DNA of 64,000 nucleotides, taken from positions 2,418,001-2,482,000 of the forward strand of contig NZ_CP025624.1 of assembly GCF_002874965.1 (NCBI RefSeq), written 5' to 3'. Positions 45,101-53,009 of the stretch are shown here, piece by piece. Source of the DNA: Pseudomonas sp. NC02 (GTDB lineage Bacteria; Pseudomonadota; Gammaproteobacteria; Pseudomonadales; Pseudomonadaceae). Each line of letters opens with the position of its first letter. Position 1 is the first letter of the stretch. Position numbers and translations under genes: made by a program. Below the pieces are notes generated by a model that had not been told where the DNA came from, did no database searches, and saw nothing but the letters and a program-made list of their open reading frames with translations.

Positions 45101-45868
45101 ATGCGTATTCTTTCTTCCCTGGCGATCGCCATGGCACTCGCTACACCGTTGGTGGCCTCGGCCGCCGATGCAGCCAAGCCCCAGCCGGGCACCGGTAAAA
45201 GCGTGGTGATCGTGCCCGGTTCCTTTGTCGACGGCTCCGGCTGGCGAGTGGTGCACGACATCCTGATTCACAAGGGCTACAAGGTCACCGTGGTGCATCA
45301 GGGCCATGAAAGCCTCGCCGCCGACGTGGCCGAGGCCCGCGAAGTGCTGGAGCAGCAGGTCGGCCCGGTGGTGCTGGTGGGTCACAGCTCCGGCGGCGGG
45401 GTGATCTCGATTGCCGGTGACCGCGACAAGGTCAAGTCGATGGTCTATGTCTCGGCCCTGCAACCGGAAGTCGGCGAGAACATGAGCCAGTTGCTGTCGT
45501 CGATGCCGGCGCCGAGCAATGACGTGATGCAGACCCGCGACGGCCATCTGTTCTTTGATCGCACCAAGTTCAATGCCGACTTTGCTGCCGACCTGACCAC
45601 CAACCGCACCGACTTCATGGCCGCCTCCCAGGTGCCGGCCACCACCGCGCTGTTTGGCGGCACCGTGTGGGCCGCGGCCTGGCACAAGAAGCCGACCTAC
45701 GCCGTGGTGTCCACCGAAGACCGTGCCCTGAGCCCCGATCTGCAGCGCTGGATGTACAAGCGCGCCGGCTCGAAAGTCACTGAAATCAAGGCCAGCCACT
45801 CGGTGTACATCTCCCAGCCCGAGGCTGTGGCGAAGGTCATCGAAGACGCGGCATCCGTCATCAAATAA
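45101..45868 (+). CDS. Secreted α/β-hydrolase
   Basis: A 255-residue precursor. A signal peptide (about 1-25, ending SAADAA) is followed by an α/β-hydrolase fold with an oxyanion segment VPGSFVDGSGW, the nucleophile elbow VGHSSGGG (Ser), and the catalytic His in ASHSVYISQP near the C-terminus; the acid is in the VSTEDRAL segment. It resembles the EstC/salicylate-esterase-like periplasmic hydrolases. The ATG at 45101 has GGAG six bases upstream. Its presence between the two bufferin precursor genes is unusual and its substrate is unknown. Confidence 0.82.
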   Translation: MRILSSLAIAMALATPLVASAADAAKPQPGTGKSVVIVPGSFVDGSGWRVVHDILIHKGYKVTVVHQGHESLAADVAEAREVLEQQVGPVVLVGHSSGGGVISIAGDRDKVKSMVYVSALQPEVGENMSQLLSSMPAPSNDVMQTRDGHLFFDRTKFNADFAADLTTNRTDFMAASQVPATTALFGGTVWAAAWHKKPTYAVVSTEDRALSPDLQRWMYKRAGSKVTEIKASHSVYISQPEAVAKVIEDAASVIK

Positions 45869-45893
45869 ACCCCACCCCCGAGGAGTAATACCC

Positions 45894-46166
45894 ATGAGCA
45901 CATCCATCAAATCCCGCTTGAGCCTTGCCACTGCTGCCGCCCTGATCGCCATGGCGTCCGCTTCCTTCGCGGCCGCCGCCAGCGCCGCCGACCAGCCGGA
46001 ACAGCCGGGTCGCTGCTACGGCGTGAACAACTGCAAGGGCGAAAGCCTGTGCGCCACGGCCAAGAACGATTGCAAGGGCCTCAACAGCTGCAAGGGCCAG
46101 GGCGTTGTCGTCAAGACCCCGTCCGAGTGCCTGAAGCTGGGCGGCACCACTACCGAACCGAAGTAA
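45894..46166 (+). CDS. bufA2: BufA2-family bufferin precursor
   Basis: A 90-residue secreted peptide. A signal peptide (about 1-32) precedes a core with six cysteines at 41, 47, 53, 60, 66 and 79: CYGVNNCKG, LC, NDCKG, NSCKGQG and SEC. This CxxC-free pattern with CKG repeats is that of BufA2-type bufferins, a different family from BufA1. It is followed by a stable hairpin (46173-46195) and then by the maturase gene, a usual way to make more precursor than enzyme. It should be modified by the MNIO enzyme downstream and bind copper or a similar metal in the periplasm. Confidence 0.88.
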   Translation: MSTSIKSRLSLATAAALIAMASASFAAAASAADQPEQPGRCYGVNNCKGESLCATAKNDCKGLNSCKGQGVVVKTPSECLKLGGTTTEPK

Positions 46167-46172
46167 CACCCC

Positions 46173-46195
46173 GGCGGGCCCAGGTTGGGCCCGCC
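46173..46195 (+). terminator. Hairpin between bufferin precursor and maturase genes
   Basis: GGCGGGCCCA and TGGGCCCGCC are exact complements around a 3-base loop. Only a weak T-run follows (CTATTTATG), so it should act as a partial terminator or mRNA stabiliser rather than a full stop. Confidence 0.7.
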
Positions 46196-46219
46196 GCCTA
46201 TTTATGCAACGGAGACCAC

Positions 46220-47074
46220 ATGATGCCGACACCCAACCCGCGTTTTCCAGGCTATGGCCTGGGGCTGCGCAAGGAACACTACAGCGAGTTCCTGGAGAAC
46301 CCGGTGGCGGTGGATTTCGTTGAAGTGATCTCCGAGAATTTCATGGTCGCGGGCGGCCAGCCCCGGCACATCCTGCGCCAGATTCGCGAGCGGTATCCGG
46401 TGGCGCTGCACGGGGTGTCGATGTCGATCGGCACGGCCGAGGGCCTCGATCGCGATTACCTGAAACGCCTCAAGTCGCTGGTGGACGAGATCGAACCGCT
46501 GTTTGTGTCCGACCACTTGAGCTGGTCCCGCAGCGGGGGTTTCAACTCCCATGATCTGTTGCCGGTGCCTTACACCCATGAGGCATTGGACCGGGTCTGC
46601 GCCAATATCGACCTGGCTCAAGAAGTGTTGGGCCGCACGATGCTGTTTGAAAACCCGTCCAGCTACCTGGCCTTTGATGGCGCGTCCATGAGCGAGTGGG
46701 AATTCATCGCCGCCATGTCCCGGCGCACCGGCTGCGAGCTGTTGCTGGACGTCAATAATGTGTTTGTCAGCGCCAGCAACCATGGCTTTGACGCTCTCGC
46801 GTTTCTCGACGGGATTCCGGCCGAGCGGGTCCGGCAAATTCACCTGGCCGGCCATAGCCAGGGCCGCGATTTGCTGATCGACAGCCACGACAGCCCGGTG
46901 TGTGATGGCGTCTGGGACTTGTATGCCAAGGCCGTTGCGTTGCTCGGCCCGGTCGCCACGATGATCGAGCGCGATGACGAGATCCCGCCCCTGGCAGAGC
47001 TGCTGGAGGAGCTGTCGCTCGCCCGCATGCTCGGTGCCTCCGAGGCCTACAAGCGTGCGCAGGTGCGCTCATGA
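46220..47074 (+). CDS. bufB: MNIO family bufferin maturase (DUF692, MbnB/TglH-like)
   Basis: A 284-residue multinuclear non-haem iron-dependent oxidase with a TIM-barrel fold. The metal ligands of MbnB/TglH are all present: His64 (ALHGVS), His99 (SDHLSW), Glu144 and Asn145 (FENPSSY), Asp177 (LLLDVNN), His188, His208 and His212 (IHLAGH), His223 (DSHDSP) and Glu in MIERDDE. These enzymes use two or three irons and O2 to turn peptide cysteines into sulphur-containing heterocycles. GGAG is six bases before ATG 46220. Its stop overlaps the DUF2063 partner gene. Confidence 0.92.
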   Translation: MMPTPNPRFPGYGLGLRKEHYSEFLENPVAVDFVEVISENFMVAGGQPRHILRQIRERYPVALHGVSMSIGTAEGLDRDYLKRLKSLVDEIEPLFVSDHLSWSRSGGFNSHDLLPVPYTHEALDRVCANIDLAQEVLGRTMLFENPSSYLAFDGASMSEWEFIAAMSRRTGCELLLDVNNVFVSASNHGFDALAFLDGIPAERVRQIHLAGHSQGRDLLIDSHDSPVCDGVWDLYAKAVALLGPVATMIERDDEIPPLAELLEELSLARMLGASEAYKRAQVRS

Positions 47075-47847
47075 ATCTCGCGCAATGGCAGCAGGCTTTT
47101 CATACCTGGCTGGTGAGTGCCTCGGAGCAGTCGGCCGAGATGTTGGGTAACAAGGCCGCGGGACTGGCGGTGTATCAGAACAACTACCGCGCGCAATTGG
47201 TGGGTTGCCTGGAACAGGCGTTTCCCAACCTGCGGCGCTGGGTCGGGGACGAGGCGTTCCTGGCCGCGTGCGTCAGCCATATCGACCGGCATCCGCCCCA
47301 TGCCTGGACCCTGGACGTCTATCCCGAGGGTTTTCACCTGACCCTGGGCGAACTGTTCCCCAACAATCCCGACGTGCATGAACTGGCCTGGATCGAGTCG
47401 TCGCTCAATGAAGCGTTTGTCGCCGCCGATGCCAGCCCGTTGCCCATGGACGTGCTGGCGTCGGTGGATTGGGACACGGCACGCCTGCAACTCACGCCGT
47501 CGCTGCGGTGCCATGGGCTGACCACCAACGCCGAGGCGATCTGGTCGGCATTGTGGCAGCAAACCCCGGCGCCCGAGGCGCTGATGCTGGCCGAGGCCGG
47601 TGGGCTGCTGGTGTGGCGCCGCCAGTTCACCTCGCGCTTGCGCCAGGTCGATGCGCTGGAGTTCCAGGCCTTGGTGCACCTGCAAGGCGACGGCAGTTTT
47701 GCCGGGTTGTGCGAGTTTCTGGTAGCGCGCCTGGGGGAAGAGCAGGGCGTCGCGAAAGCCGGTGAGCTGTTGGCCGGCTGGATCGGCAGCGAGTTGATTG
47801 TGGGGGTCGTTGAAGACCTTTCTGTGTCGCATTTTTCGGAGCTATAA
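47071..47847 (+). CDS. bufC: DUF2063 protein, MNIO partner (BufC)
   Basis: A 258-residue protein of the DUF2063/putative DNA-binding domain family (N-terminal MNLAQWQQAFHTWL, then YQNNYRAQLVGCLEQAFPNLRRWVGDEAFL). In spite of the family name, its relatives (MbnC, BufC) bind the precursor leader and deliver it to the MNIO enzyme through an RRE-like fold. It is coupled to bufB by an ATGA overlap and followed after 4 bases by a truncated hydrolase gene. Confidence 0.88.
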   Translation: MNLAQWQQAFHTWLVSASEQSAEMLGNKAAGLAVYQNNYRAQLVGCLEQAFPNLRRWVGDEAFLAACVSHIDRHPPHAWTLDVYPEGFHLTLGELFPNNPDVHELAWIESSLNEAFVAADASPLPMDVLASVDWDTARLQLTPSLRCHGLTTNAEAIWSALWQQTPAPEALMLAEAGGLLVWRRQFTSRLRQVDALEFQALVHLQGDGSFAGLCEFLVARLGEEQGVAKAGELLAGWIGSELIVGVVEDLSVSHFSEL

Positions 47848-47851
47848 ACCT

Positions 47852-48388
47852 ATGTCTTTTTTCAATCGCCGGCGCTTTCTGATTTCCAGCGCCATTGCTT
47901 CAGTGGCGTTGTCACTGCCGGTCATGGCGACGCCCGCCCGTTGGACGATCCGCCAGGTCAGCACCGACCTGCTGGATATCGGCTACTACGAGGCCGGCCC
48001 GGAAGAGGGCAGGCCGATCATTTTGCTGCATGGCGCGGACGGCGACCTGGAGCGCTTCGCCGAGGTCGCACCCTACCTGGCCGCCCGGGGCTTTCGGGTA
48101 GTTGCCCCGTACCTGCGTGGCCATGGCACTACCACGCCGCTGGACAAGGCGGCACCCGCCAGCACTCAGGAAGTGGTGCTCGGCCAGGACGTGCTGGACT
48201 TGATGAACGCCTTGCACATCCCCGAGGCGGTGCTCGGCGGGTTCGATCTCGGCGGCCGCGCTGCCACCGCCGCGGCGACCTTGCGGCCAAGCCGTTGCGT
48301 GGCATTGGTCACCGTCAACAGCGCGCCGCAGCCCGCCCTGGCCGAGGTGCTGGTGCAGATGGCGCAGATGGGCAAATGGCGCACCTGA
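47852..48388 (+). pseudogene. Truncated secreted α/β-hydrolase
   Basis: A 178-residue frame starting with a Tat-like signal (NRRRFLISSAIASVAL). The first part of an α/β-hydrolase follows (PIILLHGADGDLERF oxyanion region, RVVAPYLRGHG, and GGFDLGGRAA). The last motif has Asp at the nucleophile position, as in haloalkane dehalogenases and epoxide hydrolases. The frame stops just after the elbow, so the cap and the catalytic His are missing. Normal family length is about 280-320 residues and no further part is found in other frames before the next gene. It is therefore probably a remnant, though still open and placed 4 bases after bufC. Confidence 0.65.
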
Positions 48389-48480
48389 ACATGAATATTT
48401 GGACAGCCGCGCATTTGCCCGCTGAAAAAAAAGGCCGCTGCCCGTAATCTAGACGCCTTTGCCACGTGTGCGGATTGTCC

Positions 48481-49845
48481 ATGTCTTCAGTAGCTGATGG
48501 GTTGCCCAGTGATAAGCGTCTAGCGGCGGTTGTCGCCATTTCCCTGGGGATCGGCATGGCGACCCTCGACACGGCCATCGTCAACACCGCGTTGCCGACC
48601 CTGGCCGAAGGGATTGGCACCGACTCCGCTTCGGTGATCTGGGTGGTCAATGCCTACCAGTTGGCGACCATTGCGGCGGTGCTGCCCTTTGCGTCCCTGA
48701 GTGATGTGGTCGGCCACCGCCGGGTGTTCCTCGGCGGCTTGCTGGTGTTTGTGGTGGCGTCGCTGTTTTGCGGGCTGGCCTGGTCACTGCCGACGCTGAC
48801 TGCCGCCCGGGTGGTGCAGGGCCTGGGCGCTGCGGCAATCATGAGCGTGAACATTGCGCTGTTGCGGCATATCTACCCGGCAAAAATCCTCGGCCGAGGG
48901 CTGGGGTATAACTCATTGGTGGTGGGGCTGGCCTTTACCCTGGGGCCGACGGCGGCGTCGGCGATTCTATCGGTGGCTACCTGGCACTGGTTGTACCTGA
49001 TCAACCTGCCCCTTGGGGCATTGGCCTTGTGGCTCGGGGTGCGGGCGATTCCGGTGATCCCGATCACCGGGCATGCCTTCGACCGGCTGGCGGCAATTCT
49101 CTGCGCCGGGTTGTTTGCCCTGCTGGTGCTGGGCCTGGGCTCGGCGGTGCACGGTGCGCAGGCGGTGTTGACGCTGGGGCTGATCGCCGTGGCGCTGCTG
49201 TGCGGGCTGTTGCTGATCCGCCGTCAGGCCGGGCACCCGGCGCCGATGCTCGCGGTGGATCTGTTCAAGCGCCCGCTGTTCACCTTGTCGGCCCTCACCG
49301 CGATTTGCGCGTTCAGCGCCCAGGGGCTGGCGTTTGTGTCGCTGCCGTTCCTGTTGCAAACGGTGTTGGGGCACAGCCAGGTGGCCACCGGTTTCCTGAT
49401 GACGCCGTGGCCGGCGGTGGTCGCGGTGATGGCGCTGATTGCCGGGCGCCTGGCGGACCGTATCTCCCTGGCGTTGTTGTGCGGCATCGGCCTGGTGATG
49501 TTGAGCGCGGGCATGGCCTCGCTGGCGACCCTGGGCAACGACGCCTCGACCTTCGATATCGGTTGGCGCATGGCCCTGTGTGGCGCCGGGTTCGGTTTTT
49601 TCCAGTCGCCCAACCTCAAGGCGATCATGACCAGCGCACCGATTGCCCGCAGCGGGGGAGCCAGCGGGATCGTCGCCACGTCGCGGTTGATGGGGCAGAC
49701 ACTCGGCGCTTCGTTGGTGGCGTTGTGTTTCCACCTGTCCCTGAGCAGCGGCCCGCAGTACGCGTTGTGGCTGGGCTGCGGGTTTGCCCTGGTGGGCGCG
49801 GTGGCCAGCGGGTTGCGCCTGATGCAGGACGGCGCCAAGGTTTAA
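48481..49845 (+). CDS. MFS drug transporter (DHA2/EmrB-QacA type)
   Basis: A 454-residue inner-membrane carrier with about 13-14 helices. It has the DHA2 signature TLDTAIVNTALPTLAEG after TM1 and DVVGHRRVFLGGL in the TM2-3 loop. It probably exports toxic organic compounds by proton antiport. The ATG at 48481 fits the family N-terminus; a GTG at 48466 is less likely. No linker (EmrA) or regulator gene is adjacent. Confidence 0.85.
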   Translation: MSSVADGLPSDKRLAAVVAISLGIGMATLDTAIVNTALPTLAEGIGTDSASVIWVVNAYQLATIAAVLPFASLSDVVGHRRVFLGGLLVFVVASLFCGLAWSLPTLTAARVVQGLGAAAIMSVNIALLRHIYPAKILGRGLGYNSLVVGLAFTLGPTAASAILSVATWHWLYLINLPLGALALWLGVRAIPVIPITGHAFDRLAAILCAGLFALLVLGLGSAVHGAQAVLTLGLIAVALLCGLLLIRRQAGHPAPMLAVDLFKRPLFTLSALTAICAFSAQGLAFVSLPFLLQTVLGHSQVATGFLMTPWPAVVAVMALIAGRLADRISLALLCGIGLVMLSAGMASLATLGNDASTFDIGWRMALCGAGFGFFQSPNLKAIMTSAPIARSGGASGIVATSRLMGQTLGASLVALCFHLSLSSGPQYALWLGCGFALVGAVASGLRLMQDGAKV

Positions 49846-49872
49846 TTATTTGGGCCTTGTAAAACCTTGAGG

Positions 49873-49895
49873 TAGACGGCTACCGTGGCCGTCTA
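49873..49895 (+). terminator. Small hairpin after the DHA2 transporter
   Basis: TAGACGGC and GCCGTCTA flank a 7-base loop, 27 bases after the stop. There is no T-run on this strand (AAATAATT follows), so termination is uncertain. Confidence 0.4.
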
Positions 49896-49920
49896 AATAA
49901 TTCTGAATGTTTCAGCTTTT

Positions 49921-51051
49921 ATGTCTGATCTGGCCCAACGCAGTGCTGATTCCCACTCCCGCCGTGCCGCGCTGACCCTTGGCCTGTGCCTGCCCAGTGA
50001 CGTGTTGCTGTACCTGGTGCTGCCGATGGAGTCCCAGGCGTTCGGTATCACCCTGGCCCAGGCCGGGGTGCTGCTGGCGGCCAACCGCCTGGTGCGGATC
50101 TTCGGCTACAAGCATGTTCTGAATTTCTACGCCCGCAACGGTGATCGGCTGACGTGCTCCATTGCCGCCGGCGCGGCGGCGGTGTGTGCTCTTGGCAACT
50201 CGATGCTGTCCGGGTTTGCGGCCTTGCTGGGGCTGCGGTTGGTCTGGGGCCTGTGTTTTGCGGCGTTGAACCTTTCCACTCAAGTATTGGCTACCTCTGA
50301 ACCGCTGGGTGCGGCGCGGCGGGCGGGGCGGTCGCGGGCGTTGATTGCCCTGGGGCCGATGCTGGCCTTGCCGTTGGGTGGGTGGCTGACGTTGCAGGTG
50401 GGGCCGCGGCCGATCTTCTGGATTCTGGCGGTGTGTTGCCTGGTGGGGTTGTGGATGGCGCGGGGGTTGCCGACTGCGGGTCACAATTTGCATGGCACGC
50501 CGGGGCGGCGGTTCAAGTTGCCTGACAGTGTGGCGACCTGGTCGTTTATCGAAGGGGTGGCGCTGGATGGGTTGTTTATCTTTGGCCTGTCGATTCAGGC
50601 GCAGAAGCTGCTGGGTGGCAATGCGGTATTGATTGCCGGTGGGTTGATGGCGCTGCGATATGTTTCGGAGTTGCTTCTGAGCCCGCTGGGGGGGCGTGCT
50701 GCGCAGCAGTTTGGTGCTACGTCGATGTTGCTGCTGTTTTCGTTTCTCAGTGCGTTGGCGTTGGGGGCGTTTGGTAGTCATTGGGTGATTGTGGGGGCGG
50801 CGGCGGTGTTGGTGCTGCGGGCGTTGCAGTTGCCGTTGGTGACGACGCTGGTGGCGGAGCGTAATCCGGGGGCGATGCGGGTTTCGGCGTTGGCGTCGAA
50901 TGCGGTGTGGCGTGATGTGGGGGCGGGGCTTGGGCCTTTGCTGGCGGGGTTGTTGTTGCCGGTGGCGTCGGCGCCTTGGGTGTTTGGCGTGGCGGGGGCG
51001 GCGATTGCGGTCAGTGCGGTGTTTTGCTGGCGGGCCAGGGGTTTAGCATGA
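49921..51051 (+). CDS. MFS transporter (small, unassigned)
   Basis: A 376-residue membrane protein with 10-12 hydrophobic segments and an MFS-like pattern (LAANRLVRIFGYKHVL in the TM2-3 loop). It is shorter than most MFS carriers and I cannot name a subfamily. Codon use changes along the gene: the first ~350 bases use many C-ending codons, while from about 50300 to the stop nearly all codons end in G or T. The stop is 17 bases before the second large palindromic element. Confidence 0.75.
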   Translation: MSDLAQRSADSHSRRAALTLGLCLPSDVLLYLVLPMESQAFGITLAQAGVLLAANRLVRIFGYKHVLNFYARNGDRLTCSIAAGAAAVCALGNSMLSGFAALLGLRLVWGLCFAALNLSTQVLATSEPLGAARRAGRSRALIALGPMLALPLGGWLTLQVGPRPIFWILAVCCLVGLWMARGLPTAGHNLHGTPGRRFKLPDSVATWSFIEGVALDGLFIFGLSIQAQKLLGGNAVLIAGGLMALRYVSELLLSPLGGRAAQQFGATSMLLLFSFLSALALGAFGSHWVIVGAAAVLVLRALQLPLVTTLVAERNPGAMRVSALASNAVWRDVGAGLGPLLAGLLLPVASAPWVFGVAGAAIAVSAVFCWRARGLA

Positions 51052-51067
51052 GATGGGGGGAGGGGGG

Positions 51068-51898
51068 TACATATCCGTTTCTTCGGTAACGGCCACTTAG
51101 GGTTCCGCTCTTACAGCGGGTCACTTTTGGCAAACGCCCGGAATGCCGGCCCAGCCAAAAGTAACCAAAAGGTCTTTGCCCCACCACTCGGTGCCTCGCC
51201 TAGGCTCGGCATGCCCGCACTCTGGCCCGGTTCCGCGGGCCGCCGCGACGGGCCATCCATGGCCCGGCGCGGCTAAATCGGCATCCCTGCCGATTTACCC
51301 GCTCCACCGTGCCTACTTGTGGCCATCGTGGTTGACGGGGCCCGCAGATCAAAATCAAAAGCAGATCAAAAGCAGAGCACAGCGGCCTCCCGGCCGGCTT
51401 GAGTGTTAAAAGCAAAAGCAAAAACCAGAGCGAAAACAGGTCTGCTTTTATGTGGGAGCGGGCTTGCTCGCGAAAAACCTGAGAGCGCCGCGTTCATCCA
51501 GAATGCCAACGTCATCGTTAACGACCTTCGCGAGCAAGCCCGCTCCCACATTTGGACCGTGCCCGCTTTAGCTTTTGATTTGGCTTCTAAACACTCAAGC
51601 CGGCCGGGAGGCCGCTGTGCTGTTGATCTGCTTTTGATCTTAGGCGCCCCGTTAAACCACGCTGGCCGAACGCAGGCTTTGGAGCGTGGGTAACCCGGCA
51701 GGACGCCGGGTTAGCCGTCCTGGGCCAGGGATGGCCCATGACGGCGGCCCACGGTCCAAAGCCGGAGTGAGGGCACTCCGAGCCTAGGCGAGGAGCCGAG
51801 TGGTGGGGCAAGAGCGTTTTGCTTACTTTTGCGCTCTTCAAAAGTGAGCCGCTGTAAGAGCGGAACCCATATCAGCCATCACCCAAATAACGGATATG
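51068..51898. repeat. Large palindromic intergenic element, copy 2 (831 bp, full)
   Basis: The element starts at TACATATCCG and ends at CGGATATG. The left arm (about 51068-51330) and right arm (about 51655-51898) are long imperfect complements; landmark pairs are GCCCCACCACTCGG with CCGAGTGGTGGGGC and CCTCGCCTAGGCTCGG with CCGAGCCTAGGCGAGG. The core holds a REP doublet (51451-51550) flanked by A-rich AAAAGCAAAAGCAAAA tracts and GATCTGCTTTTGATC motifs. It is non-coding as far as I can see. It shares most of its sequence with 35091-35762. Confidence 0.88.
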
Positions 51899-51906
51899 CC
51901 CCCCAA

Positions 51907-52428
51907 TCAGCGAGCCTTCACAGCCTCAACCCAATCCGGATCCAGCCGCGTCTGGTCAGGCTCAATCCCCAACCCCCGCATCTTCTCCAGATGCTCATCA
52001 ACCTCGCGCACCAACTGCGCCTGAGAACTCGAATTGGCGTCCAGTTCGTGCATCTGCATCAACCCAAGGTGATAAAACCGCAGCAACTTGATCGCCACCG
52101 GATCATTCGCCTTCACCCCGTCAGTCACCTTGTGCATCACATTAGTCACACTCATCAGGCTGCGCTTGAGCTGCCACCCATACACCGCCGGCGCGAACCA
52201 GGCCTGGTTCCAGAACGGCCCCCGCACCAGCCCTACGGTAATCAACACCCCGGCAAACACCCCGCCCACATTAAAGCGAAAATTATCCCCCCCAGGCTCA
52301 CCAAACAGCATCACCGCCAGGCTGGAAAGCACCATCGCCAACACCACAAACAACCCCGCGACTATCAACGTACTGCGTCGCGTCTGCTGGCGAAAAACAA
52401 TCGGGTCGCACGGTTTGAGCTCAAACAT
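51907..52428 (-). CDS. DUF3087 family membrane protein
   Basis: A 173-residue protein with two membrane helices near the N-terminus (LIVAGLFVVLAMVLSSLAVMLF and a second at about 52-68), followed by a cytoplasmic helical domain. I recognise it as the DUF3087 family of γ-proteobacteria, function unknown. The stop is 8 bases from the end of the palindromic element. Codons are rich in G- and T-endings, mirroring the transporter gene on the other side of the element. Confidence 0.72.
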   Translation of the reverse strand: MFELKPCDPIVFRQQTRRSTLIVAGLFVVLAMVLSSLAVMLFGEPGGDNFRFNVGGVFAGVLITVGLVRGPFWNQAWFAPAVYGWQLKRSLMSVTNVMHKVTDGVKANDPVAIKLLRFYHLGLMQMHELDANSSSQAQLVREVDEHLEKMRGLGIEPDQTRLDPDWVEAVKAR

Positions 52429-52581
52429 CCAGGGTCAGTCTCCATGGCACAAGTAGGGTTATAACGCCGGCCAGCATCTTCTCATGCTTCACCCGTCGGA
52501 GTGACGGTAATCAGGTTGAACGATGGATCAGCGCAATTTCTCTAACCCCTGTAGGCAACCGACCCCCAAGCGAGGTGAATC

Positions 52582-52755
52582 ATGACCCGGTACCAGCAAC
52601 AGCCGCCCGGCACACCCAACCCCGACCGCACGCCCGGCGAAGAGGAGCGTGACAACGACGCCCTGCGCCCCAACGACCCGGCCGAACGGCAAGACGACGA
52701 AGAGCAGGTCGAGGAAGACCTGGAAAACCTGCACGACAAGGCCCGCCCGCTGTAG
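52582..52755 (+). CDS. Small acidic, probably disordered protein
   Basis: A 57-codon frame with a clear ribosome site (GAGGTGAATC before ATG). The product is rich in Pro, Asp, Glu, Gln and Asn with no hydrophobic core (PGEEERDNDALRPNDP, DDEEQVEEDLENLHD), so it is probably unstructured. It is 24 bases upstream of another small disordered protein gene and probably cotranscribed. Function unknown; stress or desiccation roles are speculation. Confidence 0.65.
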   Translation: MTRYQQQPPGTPNPDRTPGEEERDNDALRPNDPAERQDDEEQVEEDLENLHDKARPL

Positions 52756-52779
52756 ACCCGGCGCGCCAAGGAGGTAGTT

Positions 52780-52974
52780 ATGACTAATCGTACAAGCGGC
52801 CCGCATTCATCCGAGCATTCCAGCGGCAAGGACGAATTGGGTTTCGACCCCGATTCCCCGGACGTCGCCGACCCACAGGTCGACCCGGTAGGTCCCGCCA
52901 TTGCCCCGTTGGACAAGCCAGAAAAAACCGGCAAGAAGCCGGCCTATGATCCCCTCGGTGATCTGAAAAAGTGA
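52780..52974 (+). CDS. Small Pseudomonas-specific protein (DUF6021-like)
   Basis: A 64-residue polar protein (KDELGFDPDSPDVADPQVDP, ending PAYDPLGDLKK) with a strong AAGGAGG ribosome site. I recall such sequences as the DUF6021 family of Pseudomonas, but without certainty. It is likely disordered. A rho-independent terminator follows directly. Confidence 0.72.
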   Translation: MTNRTSGPHSSEHSSGKDELGFDPDSPDVADPQVDPVGPAIAPLDKPEKTGKKPAYDPLGDLKK

Positions 52975-52978
52975 AACA

Positions 52979-53005
52979 AGCCCCGCCGTCGTGCGGGGCT
53001 TTTTA
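52979..53005 (+). terminator. Rho-independent terminator
   Basis: AGCCCCGC...GCGGGGCT stem followed by TTTTTATT, 5 bases after the small-protein gene. Confidence 0.9.
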
Positions 53006-53009
53006 TTCC

